A DNA stretch of 64,000 bases from Diphasiastrum complanatum (GCA_029204225.1 CM055109.1:27224178-27288177); one strand, 5' to 3'. Numbered from the stretch's first letter, positions 11,550-23,262 are shown. Numbers and translations are program-made. Notes: generated from the sequence alone by a model not told the origin.

Positions 11550-12330
11550 TATTTTGCTAGGAGGTGATGGAGAGAGGGAAGATGAAAGAATCGGGTAAGT
11601 TGGAATAAATGTTTCGGAAAAATTAAATGCAGAGTAGGAGGAGGGGTTAAAAGTGGGAGGGGTCGGGGAAAAGTCTTGGAAGCAGCACCGGCTCTCTGGC
11701 CACCCGATCCCGAGCTACCGTCTGAAGATTGGGTTTGTTTGCCCTGATTTCCTGCTCCATCATTTCCATCATCGTCCCGTGGCTTCGTTGATTGAGCGTC
11801 TGCTTGGGCCTTGCACGTCGTGTCCCATAATTGGTTCACCTTGTCCAAGACTTGTTGTAGAGTCTTTGTGGTATCTTCCAGCTGCTTCTGGGACTCCAGG
11901 ATGATCTTCTTTTGCATGGCCACAATGTTTTCAAAATTTTTCTTTTCGGCCTCTCGTTCTTGGATTAGCCTTACATATTTTTCCATCCGGATGGCTGAGG
12001 CCTGTGGGGGCTCGAATTGAATATCCTCGGGCTTGACTAGAGGAGAGTCGACTGTCATTGCACCCGATGATCCATCTCATACTTGGTCAATTTGGACCAT
12101 CTGGTGCTTCAGTTGTTGTTGGACCTCTTCCAGAGTGGTCTTCTGTCCGGCCATCACGGATTTGATTTCCACTGTCTCTCTTTCTTTTTCTTTGGCCAGC
12201 CTCTGATGATTTGTAATTTTCTAGTCTTGATGCTGGACCTTGCTCTCGAGCATTTGATATTGGCTAACCAACCAATGCATATGGTAGCTCGTTTCGGATA
12301 GGCCGATCATTGAGCGTTTGGCTGCTTCGG
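11549..12330 (-). pseudogene. Extra ORF, coiled-coil section
   Basis: From 12330 leftward the translation includes PTLTNPEKLTEAAKRS, a charged helical segment with a TAG inside it near 12222, and a further stop near 12080. A 170-residue open frame starts at 12058. It has a strong coiled-coil look (MEKYVRLIQEREAEKKNFEN, QKQLEDTTKTLQQVLDKVNQ) followed by a Gly/Ser/Asp-rich linker. It connects with the domain at 10461-11549 by a frame change. The counterpart at 57880-58050 reads FPVLPAYDRLSERAKES followed by a similar coiled coil. Confidence 0.5.
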
Positions 12331-12361
12331 TGAGCTTTTCAGGGTTAGTGAGAGTTGGGTA

Positions 12362-12583
12362 CTAATCTAGAGTGTGGGATGGTGAGGCTAAACCAAAAAA
12401 TAAATGTGGTGTTAGAGCTGAAGATGGAGGTGGAGGTGGAGGTAGTGGAGGGATGATGTTAGTAACTGTTGTGGTGGTGGTGGTTAGTGGAGGGGTCAGA
12501 CTTTTTTCTAGCTGCTTCCCCTTCTCTAGCTCGTCGCTTTTTTCCATCAGGTCCGCAGCATCAAAATATTGTGATGTGTCCAA
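12362..12583 (-). pseudogene. Extra ORF, DTSQYF motif and Thr/Pro-rich segment
   Basis: Seventy-three codons: MDTSQYFDAADLMEKSDELE, then Thr-rich and Pro-rich runs. The start matches DTLEYFNEGDLVEEEVE at about 58300 in the TIR element, in the same order relative to the coiled coil. The upstream sequence is separated from the rest of the ORF by a copia gag fragment. Confidence 0.5.
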
Positions 12584-12584
12584 T

Positions 12585-12960
12585 GTGTGGACTTGTTGGG
12601 CATGTGGTTAACAGAACATTGTTAGTATTGAATATGCACAAGCCTCGCAATCAACAAATGATTAGGTGCTATGATCTTTGTCATGATTATGAGTGAGAGA
12701 AAGCTTGTCCATCCTCAAGAGCTTGTACTCTTGTCTTGATTCTTTCGAAATTAGTACACTTTGGAGAGCCTCCAAACTTGGTAGCTCCTCCTTAATGGCA
12801 TAGGATTGGACAAGGTTATCAAATTCACTTCTCAAGCCATTGAGAATGACTTGAACTAGCTCATTTTGATTGATGGAATCACCAATACAAGCAAGTTCTC
12901 TATGAATATCCTTTACTCTCAAAACATAACTAGATGCACTCTCATCACTCTTTTGGCTAC
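12585..12960 (-). pseudogene. Copia gag fragment lodged in the extra ORF
   Basis: The minus frame 12922-12662 carries LRVKDIHRELACIGDSINQ and NELVQVILNGLRSEFDNLVQ. This is a copia gag segment closely similar to the gag at 24130-24290 (RVKELNDELACIDDNIKE). A Cys-rich stretch follows toward 12580. No LTR accompanies it, so it looks like a processed scrap acquired by template switching or a small insertion. Confidence 0.7.
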
Positions 12961-14208
12961 TTTGAAAGATTTGGTTGGTCTTGTGGTTGTTGAGCCGCTT
13001 CTGTGACCTGGGGACTGGATATCCCCACTCCTCCCCCCAAAACTTGTGCCGGTGGTGATGTTGGTGGCGTTGGCGTAGTAATCAGTGTGGGTGGGGTGGT
13101 GACTTGATTTGGCTGACCTGTGACTTGAGATACTGTCGTGTCAGGTGCTGGTGTAGAGGTAGTTGCTCCATCACCCCCGTCGATGACATGTGAGGGTGAT
13201 GAGTGTTGTTGTGAGGCCGTGGATAAGCTTCCATCATGAGGTGGAACCATCTGAAACTGATCCCACCGATGATGTGCTTCCAGCTTGAAGCTTCTTTTGC
13301 ATCCTTTGTTGTCTTATGTCTGGCAACTGGGCCTTGGAGGTATTAGCCTTTTGAGCTCCAGAGGTTATAGCTGCTTGTGGTTCTGGTTGTGGGCTTCTTT
13401 GCTTCTGTACCAGAGGGAGAATACTGGTGTTTACTCGTTTAGGCTGGGATCTCGATGGTGAAGTGGCCCTTGATCGTGCACGCTTGGACTTTGTTGACTC
13501 AATGGGAATTTCCCATGCCTTGTCCGCAAGCTGCAAGTGTTGTTGAAGCTTTGGCCCGTTCTGGACTTGGTGGAGGGTGATATTTGTCAAGAGATATCCG
13601 AGTATTGTTATCGGCTGCTTGTTCTTAATGTACTCATGAAGGCAGTTCAAAACAAACTGTGCCCAATCATAGAGGTTTTGGGCATGCAGTCGTGAATCTG
13701 CCATCATGTGAAACAGGGATATGGGTACCCTCTGCAACTTGGTTTTTGGTCGTTGTGTGCACTTTGTCAAGTACGCACATGCCGCTTGTAATTGTGGGTC
13801 ATTGATTGCTTTGACTCGATACATGTCCTTGTTTTTCCACTTGGCCATGGATGGGTCAATGAATTTGAAATATGCTGTCTACTCGACTTTTTTAAGTGTC
13901 CTGGTGACAACATTGGTCCTCTTGGGAACCCAAAAGGTTGCAAGTCGGCCGGTGCAAATGATATGTTGTAAACATAGTTCCTTACAGGAGGAACTATTAG
14001 TTGGAACGACCTTGCTATAGCATTGTAGTTGGCATATATCATATGCACAAGGTACGGGCTTTGATACCCTGTCAGGATTGGCATCTGGAATCAATGGCTT
14101 GAAAGAAGGATGTTGCCTGTTGGTACCAGTGTTGCATTTCAGTAATATCCAATTTGGACAATTGAATGTCGAGCTTATTGGCATCAGGGTCATCAGAACT
14201 GGAGGCAA
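12957..14208 (-). pseudogene. Extra ORF, N-terminal part with Pro/Gln/Thr-rich tail
   Basis: Three overlapping minus frames (14208-13879, 13848-13234 and 13250-12957) form one decayed reading frame of about 410 codons. The first half has a folded-protein composition (MAKWKNKDMYRVKAINDPQL, RVPISLFHMMADSRLHAQNL, YDWAQFVLNCLHEYIKNKQP). It is followed by a basic segment (TKSKRARSRATSPSRSQPKR) that could act in nuclear targeting or RNA binding, then low-complexity Pro/Thr/Gln. No family was recognised. It begins the block of extra ORFs after the integrase. Confidence 0.5.
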
Positions 14209-14285
14209 GGTTGGTAGACATGATGAAAAAACTGGAAAATAAAAATCTGGAAAAAGGGTGTCGATTGAGATTTCAAACAGGACTA

Positions 14286-14440
14286 ACAGGTGTCGGTTGA
14301 GATTTCAAACATGGTTAACAGGTGTCGGTTGAGATGTGAGCGGAGGGCGTCGGTTGAGATGTGAGCGGAGGGCGTCGGCTGAAATGTGAGCGAAGGGCGT
14401 CGGCTGAGATGTGAGCGGAGGGTGTCGGCTGAGATGTGAT
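14286..14440. repeat. Minisatellite, ~25-bp unit with GTCGGTTGAGAT core
   Basis: Six to seven units of roughly GAGCGGAGGGC-GTCGGTTGAGATGT. The same 12-base core builds the arrays at 15113-15310 and 33000-33545. All three lie inside the giant element. Confidence 0.85.
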
Positions 14441-15112
14441 GGAAAGGGGTTGAAGGGAGTGATGGCAGGAAAGGAATGGACTGTGAGGAACTGAGGTTGG
14501 TAAGGAAGGTGTGTGAAAGTGGAGGTGTTGTGGATAGAAGGGTATGGAGGATGTGTGGCAAATGAAGTATGGTGTGAACAATGGAAGGTAGAAGTTCCAA
14601 AAAAGAAGATGTCGATATATGTTTGTGACTAAGCGGAAGGGATGAAGATATTGGGAGATGTAAAGAAAGTAGCTTTTGGTGAGAACGGGTGTTTGGAGAT
14701 GATGAAAGAAAGTGTGTATGATTAACAGGTGATACTCAATAGTGTAACGGAAGTGTGTGGAATGCTTGCTTGACACTACCCCTCAACATGTGAAATGTTT
14801 CAAATGCTTTGTTCTCCACTGGCGATATTAGGTTTGGAGACTGTTTGTGATGGCGCTCTCAATGGAAAACACACTAGGATGGCTGATATTGGGTGGAGAT
14901 GGTGTAGAAGCAACCACAGATGCACAGAACGAGAGAGCACCAGGATCGTGTAGGAGAGCCAGAAAATTGCCAGTAGATTGTCGCCAGAGAGCTCCAGAGT
15001 TCGCACTTTGCTGAGGTGTGAATGGCGTCGAGGTAATGGCATTTATGGACGTCGTCGGCTGGGTTCGGACGCGATGGGACGTATCTGTTCGTTGGATTTT
15101 GAATGAGAAGCG
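14441..15112. other. 3' non-coding part of the giant element
   Basis: Purine-rich sequence between two minisatellite arrays. Open frames on the minus strand (His/Ser/Pro-rich) look like by-products of composition. Confidence 0.4.
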
Positions 15113-15310
15113 TCAGTCAAGATTTGATGGAGTCGCGTCAGTCGAGATATGAGAGAGTTGCGTCGGTCGAGATCTGATAAAAATCCATCGGTTGAGATAT
15201 GAGAGAATTCCGTCGGTTGAGATTTGAGTGGATTCCGTCGGTTGAGATTTGAGCAGATCCCGTCGGTTGAGATTTGACAAAATTTCGTCGGTTGAGATTT
15301 GACAAAATAC
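15113..15310. repeat. Minisatellite, ~27-bp unit with GTCGGTTGAGAT core
   Basis: Seven units: GTC(A/G)GT(C/T)(A/G)AGAT(T/A)TGA followed by a variable 10-12 base spacer. The same core occurs at 14286 and 33000. Confidence 0.85.
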
Positions 15311-15696
15311 CAATATGAAGGAATGAATCTGTGTGATGCAAGTGAAGAACTTCAAGGGGAAAATATAACTGTGGCCCAGAGTAGAAGTTTTTATGAAAAG
15401 AGTGTATCCCCAGGAATGTTTGTATGTCTAAGATACCAGTTAGACAGAGATGAGGTGGCTAAAGTGTGAGAATCATTTCTGATGGTGTAGCCTATCATTT
15501 GTTGATCTAGAACATCCATGACCCATGAGTATGTACAGGAAGAAGAGAATGCATAGAAAGTACATAAGTAATGGTATGAAGTATAAACAAGGAACGAGGC
15601 GAAAAATAGGCATGCAAAACTAGAACTACAAGCAAGAACATAAGAAAAATAGAAAGAAACAATAAAAAATGTAAAACATATACTAGGAAAAAGATG

Positions 15697-16770
15697 TTAA
15701 ATTGGGTCAACAAAAAACAACTCTTTGTAATACCGCCTTAGACGACCACCGTTTATGACAGTGTCTAGGAGGATTCCATCAAGTGTTTGCAACTGGACTG
15801 CACCATTAAGAAAGATTTTATTAATAACATACGGCCCCTCACTTCTGAATTTCAATTTGCCGGGGTGCTTCTTGGATGTATAAAGAAGCACCTGGTCACC
15901 TAAATGTAGATCTTTATTGCGTAGGTGATGGTCATGCCAGGCCTTTTGGCGTCGTTTGTTTACCAGTTGTGCATGGTAAGATATAAGTCTTGTCTCGCAT
16001 AACTGGGCTAACGTAAATAGCCTCGTTTTGACTTGTTGTCCGATTGCAGCTTTTTCACATAGATCTGTTAAAAAAGCTTCCATGACTCGTAATGATGGGA
16101 CTAAGAATTCTACTGGCATTATCGCCTCTTGACCATATACTAAGTGGAAAGGGGTAACCCACCCAGTGGATTTCTTTAGGGTGGTGCGGTAAGCCCAAAC
16201 AGTTGAGAAAAGTTTTGTTTCCCAATCAGAGCGACTAGTTTCAACTATCTTGGTCAAAATTTTACATATCGTCTTGTTAGTTGATTCAGCCTGGCCATTA
16301 CATCTAGGGTAGTACGGTGTACTTTTTCTTTGAACAACAAGGTAATGGCGTAGAAGGTTATCAATGACAACATTTAAAAAATGTGTGTAATAATGTTTTC
16401 GTAAAGAAAACGCACGACTGTTTTTGCATTTGCGTCCTTCGTTGCTCGAGCCTCCACCCACTTAGTGGCATGATCTGTGGCTATGAGGATATAATGAGCT
16501 TGGGTATGTTTTGCTGCTGGACTGATTGGTCCAACAAAGTCAATTTCTCACTTATGGAAGGCTTCGCCTTCTATAATGGGAGTTAGTGGCGTGAAGTCTG
16601 CTTTGGTGTTTTTCTTGGCTCGTTGACAAACATCACACGCTTTAATGACAACAAACGTGTCCTTAAACAAAGATGGCCACCACAGTCTTGCTCGAAGGAT
16701 AATCTTCGCTGTGGTTTCAGCAAAAAAGTGGCCACCTCCAATGCTCTCTGTTAGCCGATATTTTCGCACG
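15697..16770 (-). pseudogene. Gypsy integrase of the giant element
   Basis: The HHCC zinc domain lies at 16770-16548 (GGHFFAETTAKIILRARLWW, then CDVCQRAKKN). A frameshift follows near 16460-16550, then a 254-codon frame with the distal core (STPYYPRCNGQAESTNKTIC, VWAYRTTLKKSTGWVTPFHL, YGQEAIMPVEF). The C-terminal domain is KLKFRSEGPYVINKIFLNGA and NGGRLRRYY. The G-Q-A-E-x-T-N-K and W-A-Y-R-T signatures are those of Athila/Tat-like gypsy integrases. The proximal core (first catalytic Asp) falls in the broken stretch near 16460-16550. A foreign block starts at about 16749, so RT and integrase are now 10.8 kb apart. Confidence 0.88.
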
Positions 16771-17827
16771 AAAAATCGGGCTAATATTGACGTTTAAGTT
16801 TGCAATAATTGAAAAAACCGGCATGTAAAACCCGGTTATTAGAGAAAAATCGACACAAATTTGCCTTAGAATTGGGTCCCAGCCCGCCCTAAAGTGGCTA
16901 GACACAGTTTAAAAGTAAGAAACTGACTTTCAAAAAAATCGTCAAAAATATTTTGTGGTCAAGTTTTGTAAGATCGAGCCAAAAGTGCCGGTCCACCTAG
17001 AATTGGGTCCCAGCCCGTCCTAAATGAGGCTAGAGCAAATTTTGCAGCCTTAGAAATGGCCGGTAAATATTTTACGGCTTTTCCAAAAAATGGCCAGTTG
17101 TAAAAAAATAGTCGGTATGACCGTGCTAAAATCTCACCATGTACTGAGTCCATTTCTACTAATATATGATCACTAAGTGTATTTTTTAAGGAAAGCGTGT
17201 TGTCGTGGGAGTCTTAGTCATGAATGCCGAAAAAGTCAACCACAGAAGAAAAAACCGAGAAAGAAAAGTTTCGGGTAAAAACAAGACCAGGAAATATGGA
17301 TTCAGTGACAAGGAGTCACAGAAACCCTAACGGCAAAGTTTGGGCAATTTACGAGCAATTAATGAAATGTGCGGGCCAAGTGGTTACCCAACAGGCCAAA
17401 AATCCAGACAAATGAGCAGTAGGCGCACGACCCTTGAAAAATTGAAGAAAGGCCAAAAATGAAAGTACCCAAAGAAAAAATGAAGGCCGCCTACTAAAAA
17501 TAGGAGTTGAAAAAAGGGCCTCAACCAAAATTTGGATATTAAATGCCAAAACACCTTGGAGGCTATAAAAATTGGGAGGTACACCCACTAGCCATAAACA
17601 TTTTGGGCTTCTAGGGTGTACAAAAGGAAAAACTTGAATGGCCTCCCTAGCCTTTGACAAAAATGGCATCTCGGCTAGTTTTGGAAGAGAGCCTTGAATG
17701 CACCACTCCCCCACTCTCTTATGAGGCCACTAGGTGTAGTAATGGGTTGAGGACAAATGGCAAAGAGGCCTTGAAGGGCATGAAAATTGGCAAAGCCTCA
17801 TTTTGAAGGGGGACACTTGGGTTTTCC

Positions 17828-17835
17828 TATAAAAA
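17828..17835 (+). promoter_or_regulatory. TATA box candidate in the LTR-like block
   Basis: TATAAAAA is followed about 30 bases downstream by the start of a GTGTGTAATATGTGTG stretch. This spacing fits a transcription start inside an LTR. Confidence 0.35.
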
Positions 17836-17886
17836 GGAGCCAACTCTTTGTATTTGGGGATCTGTGTAATATGTGTGTAAAATGTG

Positions 17887-18060
17887 TGTTGAGGATGAGT
17901 GTTGAGGATGTGTATTGAAAGTTAGTGTATTTTGATGTTAGAGCTTTTGTATCCTTGTTGTCTTGCCTCATATGAGTGTGATTTGCTTGGAGGTAGTGCC
18001 TTGATGAGTGTTGAGGATGTGTGTTGAGAGAGAGTGTTGAGGATGAGTGTTGAGGGTTAG
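17887..18060. repeat. Tandem GAGTGTTGAGGATGTGT motifs
   Basis: GTGTTGAGGATG recurs six times in two clusters with GAGTGTTGAGGGTTAGTG variants. Confidence 0.65.
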
Positions 18061-18870
18061 TGTTTTTGGAAGTAATTCTAAGAGTTGGTATATTTGGGAG
18101 TTGAATGTGGAGAACTTGGTTGTTTGGGAGAATTCAATGTTGGTTAGTTCCCCTTTGTTATTATGAATGCTTGTTGCTCAATGCTAGTGTTTGAATGGTT
18201 GCTTGAGGTTAGTACCAATTCATAGTTAGTTGTATGATGTTAGTAACACCTCATTGAATAAGGAATGATGTTTGTAGCTTTGTAATGGTGTGGATGAGAT
18301 TGTTAGGGTTGTAACAAATGCCTGATTGAGAGTGGAGTGAGGATATTCACTCCTTATTGTGGTTGGATGTTATTCTTGTAATTCTTAATATTTTGAAGAG
18401 TATGGACTTTGTAAAATGATGGGTACTCGTTGCTTGAATGTCTGACAATTGACTTTGTAAGTGATGGAAGCAGCCCTCATTGTGTGTGCTACTCGTTATG
18501 TGTGGGTTGTTTAGCTTGTTAGTTTGCCATATCACATTGGGTTGAATATGCATGTGAGTATCTCTACCTCTGTTTCAATCCTTGCTAGGTGAGTGTATCG
18601 TGAATTGTTAGAAGCCATTTGGCTGGGAGAGAGCCAGGTTGCATTGTAAGCTCATTGTCGTTTGGTTGATATCAATTGTAATTGTGTGTTGTTTGTTGAA
18701 CATTGATAATTGATCGATTGGGGAGAAAGTAGCTTTCCCTACTAGATCATTTGACAAAATTTTTGCACTCTCTTTAACTTTTGAATGTGTTGTCAATGGA
18801 GCAATGGGAAAATCCTCTTTCTGAGTTTTGATTCCTCCATATTCGAATTGAATGATACAGTCCCCTCATA

Positions 18871-19470
18871 GCTCACACGAACATCTTGTAATCCGTTAGA
18901 AGAATCTTTATCAGAATCATCATTTAGAAGAATCTTCACCAGAATGTTCTAACAATATTCAGTACTCCAGTGTACGAGTTTGTGCGCAATTCTGGACGAT
19001 TAGGCCAAAAATGTAATTAATAACCATGTGAGGGGCCCATGCATACCCATTAGGACATGTGGAGCTAGTGCATGGTATTTGATTGCTTTCATATATGTAA
19101 AGAAAATCAAAAGTAATTGGTTGAAAATTAGCATCCTATAAGAAATATTCATAGGCCATTGGGGCTTATATATACCTATAGGAATTCGCCCACCATCTAC
19201 CTCATGTTTTCAAGTTCCAATTGCTTGGATCCTCTCCTCTAATGTATTCAGTCACCATGGCTCATGGGTGAAGTGGATTGGGGTTCGACTCTCAGTTTTC
19301 AACTGGTTGGGTGGTTTGGCTTCACAGTCATCCTTTTAGTGCATGCAACAGGATCTAGAGGATATTCACTGGGTGATCGTTACTATGCACCCTGAGAATT
19401 GATCTACAAAGAAGTAGAGTGATGTCGTAAAGGAGAGAGAGTAGGACCTTGCCAAGGTCATCTTCCACAC

Positions 19471-19567
<97 letters not shown>

Positions 19568-20399
19568 AGAATAACACATAGTTCCTCTTGACAAGTCAAG
19601 ACCAAACCTTTTGAGACTATTCATAATCTAACAAGGTAAAACAAAGCCGAAAAGTATATATACTCTTTAAAAAAAGCACCATAAAACAAAACTCATCTCA
19701 AGACATCCAACGGGTACCTACCACTATCCCACCACACAAAACCATGCAAGTTAGCACAGTGAGGAAGACATGTGTCAACGCTAAATGTCACTTGTTATCC
19801 ATGTACAAAATAGGTCATACTACTTAACAACATAATAATCATTTAAAGAATCATAGTTCAATCTTCCCATTCAAGCAAAAAAAATTAATAATAGGCCAGC
19901 CCCTGGCATTACTGTATTAAGGCAAAGGCTATACTGATTAGTTTACGAGGTATAGATTCATATCAATCACACTATTACAACATAAGTATACTAGGTTGAT
20001 TGTAATCATTAGTTGCGTAGCAATAGGAGAGGCTTAGACATATAGGTAGGTATTAGGGCAAATCCATGTCATACTAATCCCTAATATTGTTAAATAAATC
20101 CAACCTGTCGTGTACGAATGTCAGTTTCCCTAAGCATATCCATGTTTTCCATGTACTAACAAGCCAAGGACCAATTTGCAAAGTACCTAGACCTAAAAGA
20201 ATAAGCATGACTTATAGTACAATAAGTCAAGATGTACTAATATCAAGTTTGGCATGGACCTCCACATTGGTATTAGGGCAAATTCATGCCATACTAATCC
20301 ATATGTTAGATCTGGACGACATGACTTTTGCGCAAATCCATTCGTTTCAAGAGTGTTCAAGCTCCTAGAATAATAGAAGTATAGTCCAGTCCTTCTAAC
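18871..20399. other. Non-coding stretch inside the giant element
   Basis: No protein similarity was recognised. ATTAGGGCAAAT(C/T)CATG(T/C)CATACTAATCC occurs twice (near 20053 and 20272), a short dispersed duplication. A (GA)n run is listed separately. Confidence 0.4.
19474..19564. repeat. (GA)n microsatellite, ~90 bp
   Basis: An uninterrupted GA run. Confidence 0.98.
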
Positions 20400-21073
20400 C
20401 AATTCTCCACGTTAATGGAATAAATACTTCCATCAAATGAAGGACTAATGTATTCAAACAGTCGTTGATTGATAAAAGAATGGCTTTGTTGAGTAGTGGC
20501 TTTCTACCATTCTTTGTTAACTTGGTCTATAGATAAGTGTTCCATAGTAAGTGCGCAATTCATCATATCACGTACCTTCATTAAATTTGTTCCATACATG
20601 TAATTAGCCTAACAATTGGTCTGAGAACATTTCTGATAGGGGTTTGAAGACATTCCACATAGAAGTCCAAACATGTCTTATAATCGAGTTTTGTCTTTGG
20701 AATCAATTCTAAACATTGCTTATTGAATTATTATAGAGATTTAGTATGTGTGAGAGACAAAAACGATTGTCTGTAAATTCATAACACTAACAACACATGC
20801 AATTTTGAATTCACTCCAAAGCTTAGTGACTGGATATGTTTAAGTGTCCCACCATGCTTGAACTTGTTTTTGAGAACACAGTGAGGCAAAGTGAGTTTTA
20901 TCCTCTTTAGAATAATGGTGGTGACGAAAATAAACCTCCAATTTAGTCAACCAATCTTCAATATCGATTGAACTTGGTTTTCCGTCAAAACCAAGGCTAT
21001 AATGTACAACGTTAGATTTTATTTTGTCATTTGATGGAAGTTGAACATTTTCACTACACCAGTAATCCATCAT
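20400..21073 (-). pseudogene. Gypsy gag fragment
   Basis: From 21073 leftward: DWLTKLEVYFRHHHYSKEDK followed by THFASLCSQKQVQAWWDT. This is the characteristic retrotransposon gag segment ending in A-x-x-W-W. After a stop, gag-like fragments (KLWSEF and others) persist in broken frames to about 20400. It is a 5' portion of a gypsy element on the minus strand and not obviously the same copy as the integrase piece at 22430. Confidence 0.75.
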
Positions 21074-21099
21074 TAATGACTAACGAAGACCTATGAACT

Positions 21100-21824
21100 A
21101 TGAATTCACCTACTGAAATCTATTCGAAATGGAATTTTACTAGCCAGTAAAATGCTCTTTTCCACCCACTTAAAATTCTAAGTCCTCCAAGAATGAACAA
21201 GTTGTGAATGGAAAGTGTAAAAACTTGAAATAAAGTAATAGTTATGTTCAACCTGCCATTGCGAGCGTTTACAGTGTTTGAATTTGAGCTCAAACGGAAA
21301 AGTTATGGAGGTTCGAAAATAATAAGAAAATTACAAACGAATTTACTTAGAAGAGGGTTACATAATTTTTTAAAAAAATTAAATAATGATGACGGAAATA
21401 CTAGTAATAGTATTCAGCTCGTCAAACAAAGCACTTTTTACTTTTGTAGTACTGAATTCCATGATCAAACAAAAAAAATATAAAAGTTCAAAGAATGGTA
21501 AGGAAAATAGAATACATGTAACTCAAAAATGGTTCCTTAAGAAAGTTCATAAACTAAAGTTTAAAATGTCTTTGGAATCCATGAAACATTTGTTGTTAAA
21601 GATTAAAATATTGTTAAAAACTTAAAACTGTTGGCAAAAATGTTTTCTCTCGATCAATTTTTTGAAGCACTGACATGTTCGTAATAGAATTAGGGAACCA
21701 TAGAAATTTTAAAATTTGATAGTTAACTTTTTTCTTACAAGTGCAGGGCTGGGAAGTTGTAGCTTGGAAATATTCAAAGAATATTTTGTGAGAAGGGCCC
21801 GCAGACGGCCTCTTGTGGACTACG

Positions 21825-21825
<1 letters not shown>
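21100..21825. other. AT-rich non-coding DNA
   Basis: Nothing was recognised between the gag fragment and the GA microsatellite. Confidence 0.4.
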
Positions 21826-21881
<56 letters not shown>

Positions 21882-21889
21882 TGTGTGTG
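21826..21889. repeat. (GA)n(GT)n microsatellite
   Basis: About 54 bases of GA followed by GTGTGTGTGT. Confidence 0.97.
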
Positions 21890-22409
21890 TGTTAGAATCC
21901 CCATCGTCATGCCGGTCATTGCTAAAGCACAAATAGGTGACGAACGTTACGTTACCACCCAACCATAGAGGTACTGCCACCTCACCCCCATGCACTGGAG
22001 CTACAGACCGCCATCAAGCAAGCTCGGATCTCATGTAAGCCATGGTGTCCCATACCGCCATGCCTTACCCTTGACCCTCGCTTACCTACATCCCGAGGTC
22101 TAAATACTCGTCCTGACCTAACCACCAGTGGAAGAGCTCTTCATTCTTCAGGAGAGAATGAATACCAAGCTCACGAAGATCCACCTCTATATACATAGTC
22201 CAGGTGGGTCATCTCCGTCAATAGGAGTCACGCACGATCAACGACACATGGCAGCTGTGTACATTGACACGGGTTTATAACAACGAGTCACCGCGCGTTA
22301 ATAAGACATTGACACATGGCACCCAAAAGACCTATAGCTCTAGATCAACGTTCCGTCCCTTGAAGAGATCGTCACCTCAAGTTTTATGTTGTGTGCCCTT
22401 ATGGGTACG
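21890..22409 (-). repeat. Probable gypsy 3' LTR
   Basis: On the minus strand, a polypurine tract (AAAGGGGGAGGGAA) precedes TGTTACGTACCC at 22409. The block ends GATTCTAACA at 21890. It follows the gypsy integrase C-terminus at 22430-22850, the expected order. No second copy is in the window. Confidence 0.6.
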
Positions 22410-22429
22410 TAACATTCCCTCCCCCTTTA

Positions 22430-22850
22430 AGAGTCTCCTCCTAAAAGAAGCAAACCAGGGAAGTTCAATCTTAAATAGTCCTTCTCTCCCAAGTGTCATC
22501 ATCTGACTTGCCTTTCCAACATACAAGAAATTCAAAAACCAAACGATTTCTCAATTGGTGGCGACGAATGTCAATAACTTTTTCAGGTACTTAGGAACAA
22601 AGGTAGACAGATCCTCTAACTCAACCAGTTCACCTTCCGGAATTAGGGAATCCTTCCTACTAAGTTGTTCCTTTAAATGACTTACATGGAAAACAGGATG
22701 AACCCCAACCCCAATCAAAAAATCTAGCTGATAAGCGACCGGGTTGATTTTCTTAACAACCTTATAAGGTCCGCTATATCGAGGAGATAGCTTATGACAT
22801 TTTCCCGTTAGAACTACACTTAACTTGAACTTAGGAATTAAACCTTAAAC
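22430..22850 (-). pseudogene. Gypsy integrase C-terminal domain (chromovirus type)
   Basis: From 22850: KFKLSVVLTGKCHKLSPRYS, GPYKVVKKINPVAYQLDF and HPVFHVSHLKEQ. This is the GPY/F region of a gypsy integrase, continuing into an acidic linker. The reading frame is still clean over this short length. Upstream is cut at about 22850 by the copia element that follows. It pairs with the LTR at 21890-22409. Confidence 0.85.
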
Positions 22851-22950
22851 TTAGACTTTCTAAGTTGAACCATTACAAATGATTGTTTGTAATTATTAAA
22901 CTTAAATGGTAAAAGGTCTAAGTATAAGGTTTTCCTAACCTTTATTTACT

Positions 22951-23262
22951 TGTCGACTTACAAAACACATGCCACCTTTATTTGAATTAACTTGTGGACT
23001 TACAAAACACACGCCATAATAAATTCCTATGTTGGGCTAACATAAGGGACAACAATGAAATACAATACCTTATTGTTATTGTATGGACAACAACTTCATT
23101 TTATCATATATTTGATGTTTGATCAAGATCTTGTTGAGTTTGCATCTCTTTCATCAAGTAGATCTTGATTTTCTACATTGTCAATGGTGCTAATTGTGTT
23201 GTCTTCAATACCAAAGATCAAGAGATGATTTTGGATCTTAGTGATTAACAAAATCTTCACAT
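22951..23262 (+). repeat. Copia leader/LTR end with internal direct repeat
   Basis: CTTGT(C/G)GACTTACAAAACACA occurs twice 38 bases apart (22951 and 22989). A TGTTGGGC at 23034 could be the LTR start. The LTR ends CTTCACA at 23262, directly before the primer site. The exact left boundary is not certain. Confidence 0.45.

Larger units (their letters stand above)
16749..18870 (+). repeat. LTR-like block (single copy) with TATA box
   Basis: It starts with TGTTAGCC at 16749, directly abutting the giant element's integrase, and contains no coding sequence. A strong TATA-like TATAAAAA (17828-17835) precedes a GT-rich repeated stretch. AGAATTGGGTCCCAGCCCG occurs twice (near 16868 and 17000). No second copy or primer site was found, so a solo LTR or LTR fragment is an inference. 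Confidence 0.4.

Noticed and set aside
10461-14208. Envelope-like gene (as claimed for some Athila elements)
   Set aside because: No signal peptide, transmembrane segment or furin-type site is visible; calling it env would rest on position alone.
14286-15310. Possible CRISPR-like arrays
   Set aside because: Direct repeats with short variable spacers, but the repeats are imperfect, spacers are too short and similar, and the context is a plant retrotransposon.
14283-15355. Several Ser/His/Thr-rich minus-strand frames with repeated ISTDA/SAHIS words
   Set aside because: They are translations of the minisatellite arrays; all frames stay open because of the repeat period, and no family resemblance exists.
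19235-19320. tRNA or SINE candidate (GGGGTTCGACTCTC)
   Set aside because: A B-box-like word is present but no A box at proper spacing and no cloverleaf; not supported.
19355-19624. Leu/Ser-rich frames over the GA run, and similar frames at 21614-21995, 36353-36713, 38108-38474 and 57152-57343
   Set aside because: These are dinucleotide repeats read in frame; they show no coding signature beyond the repeat.
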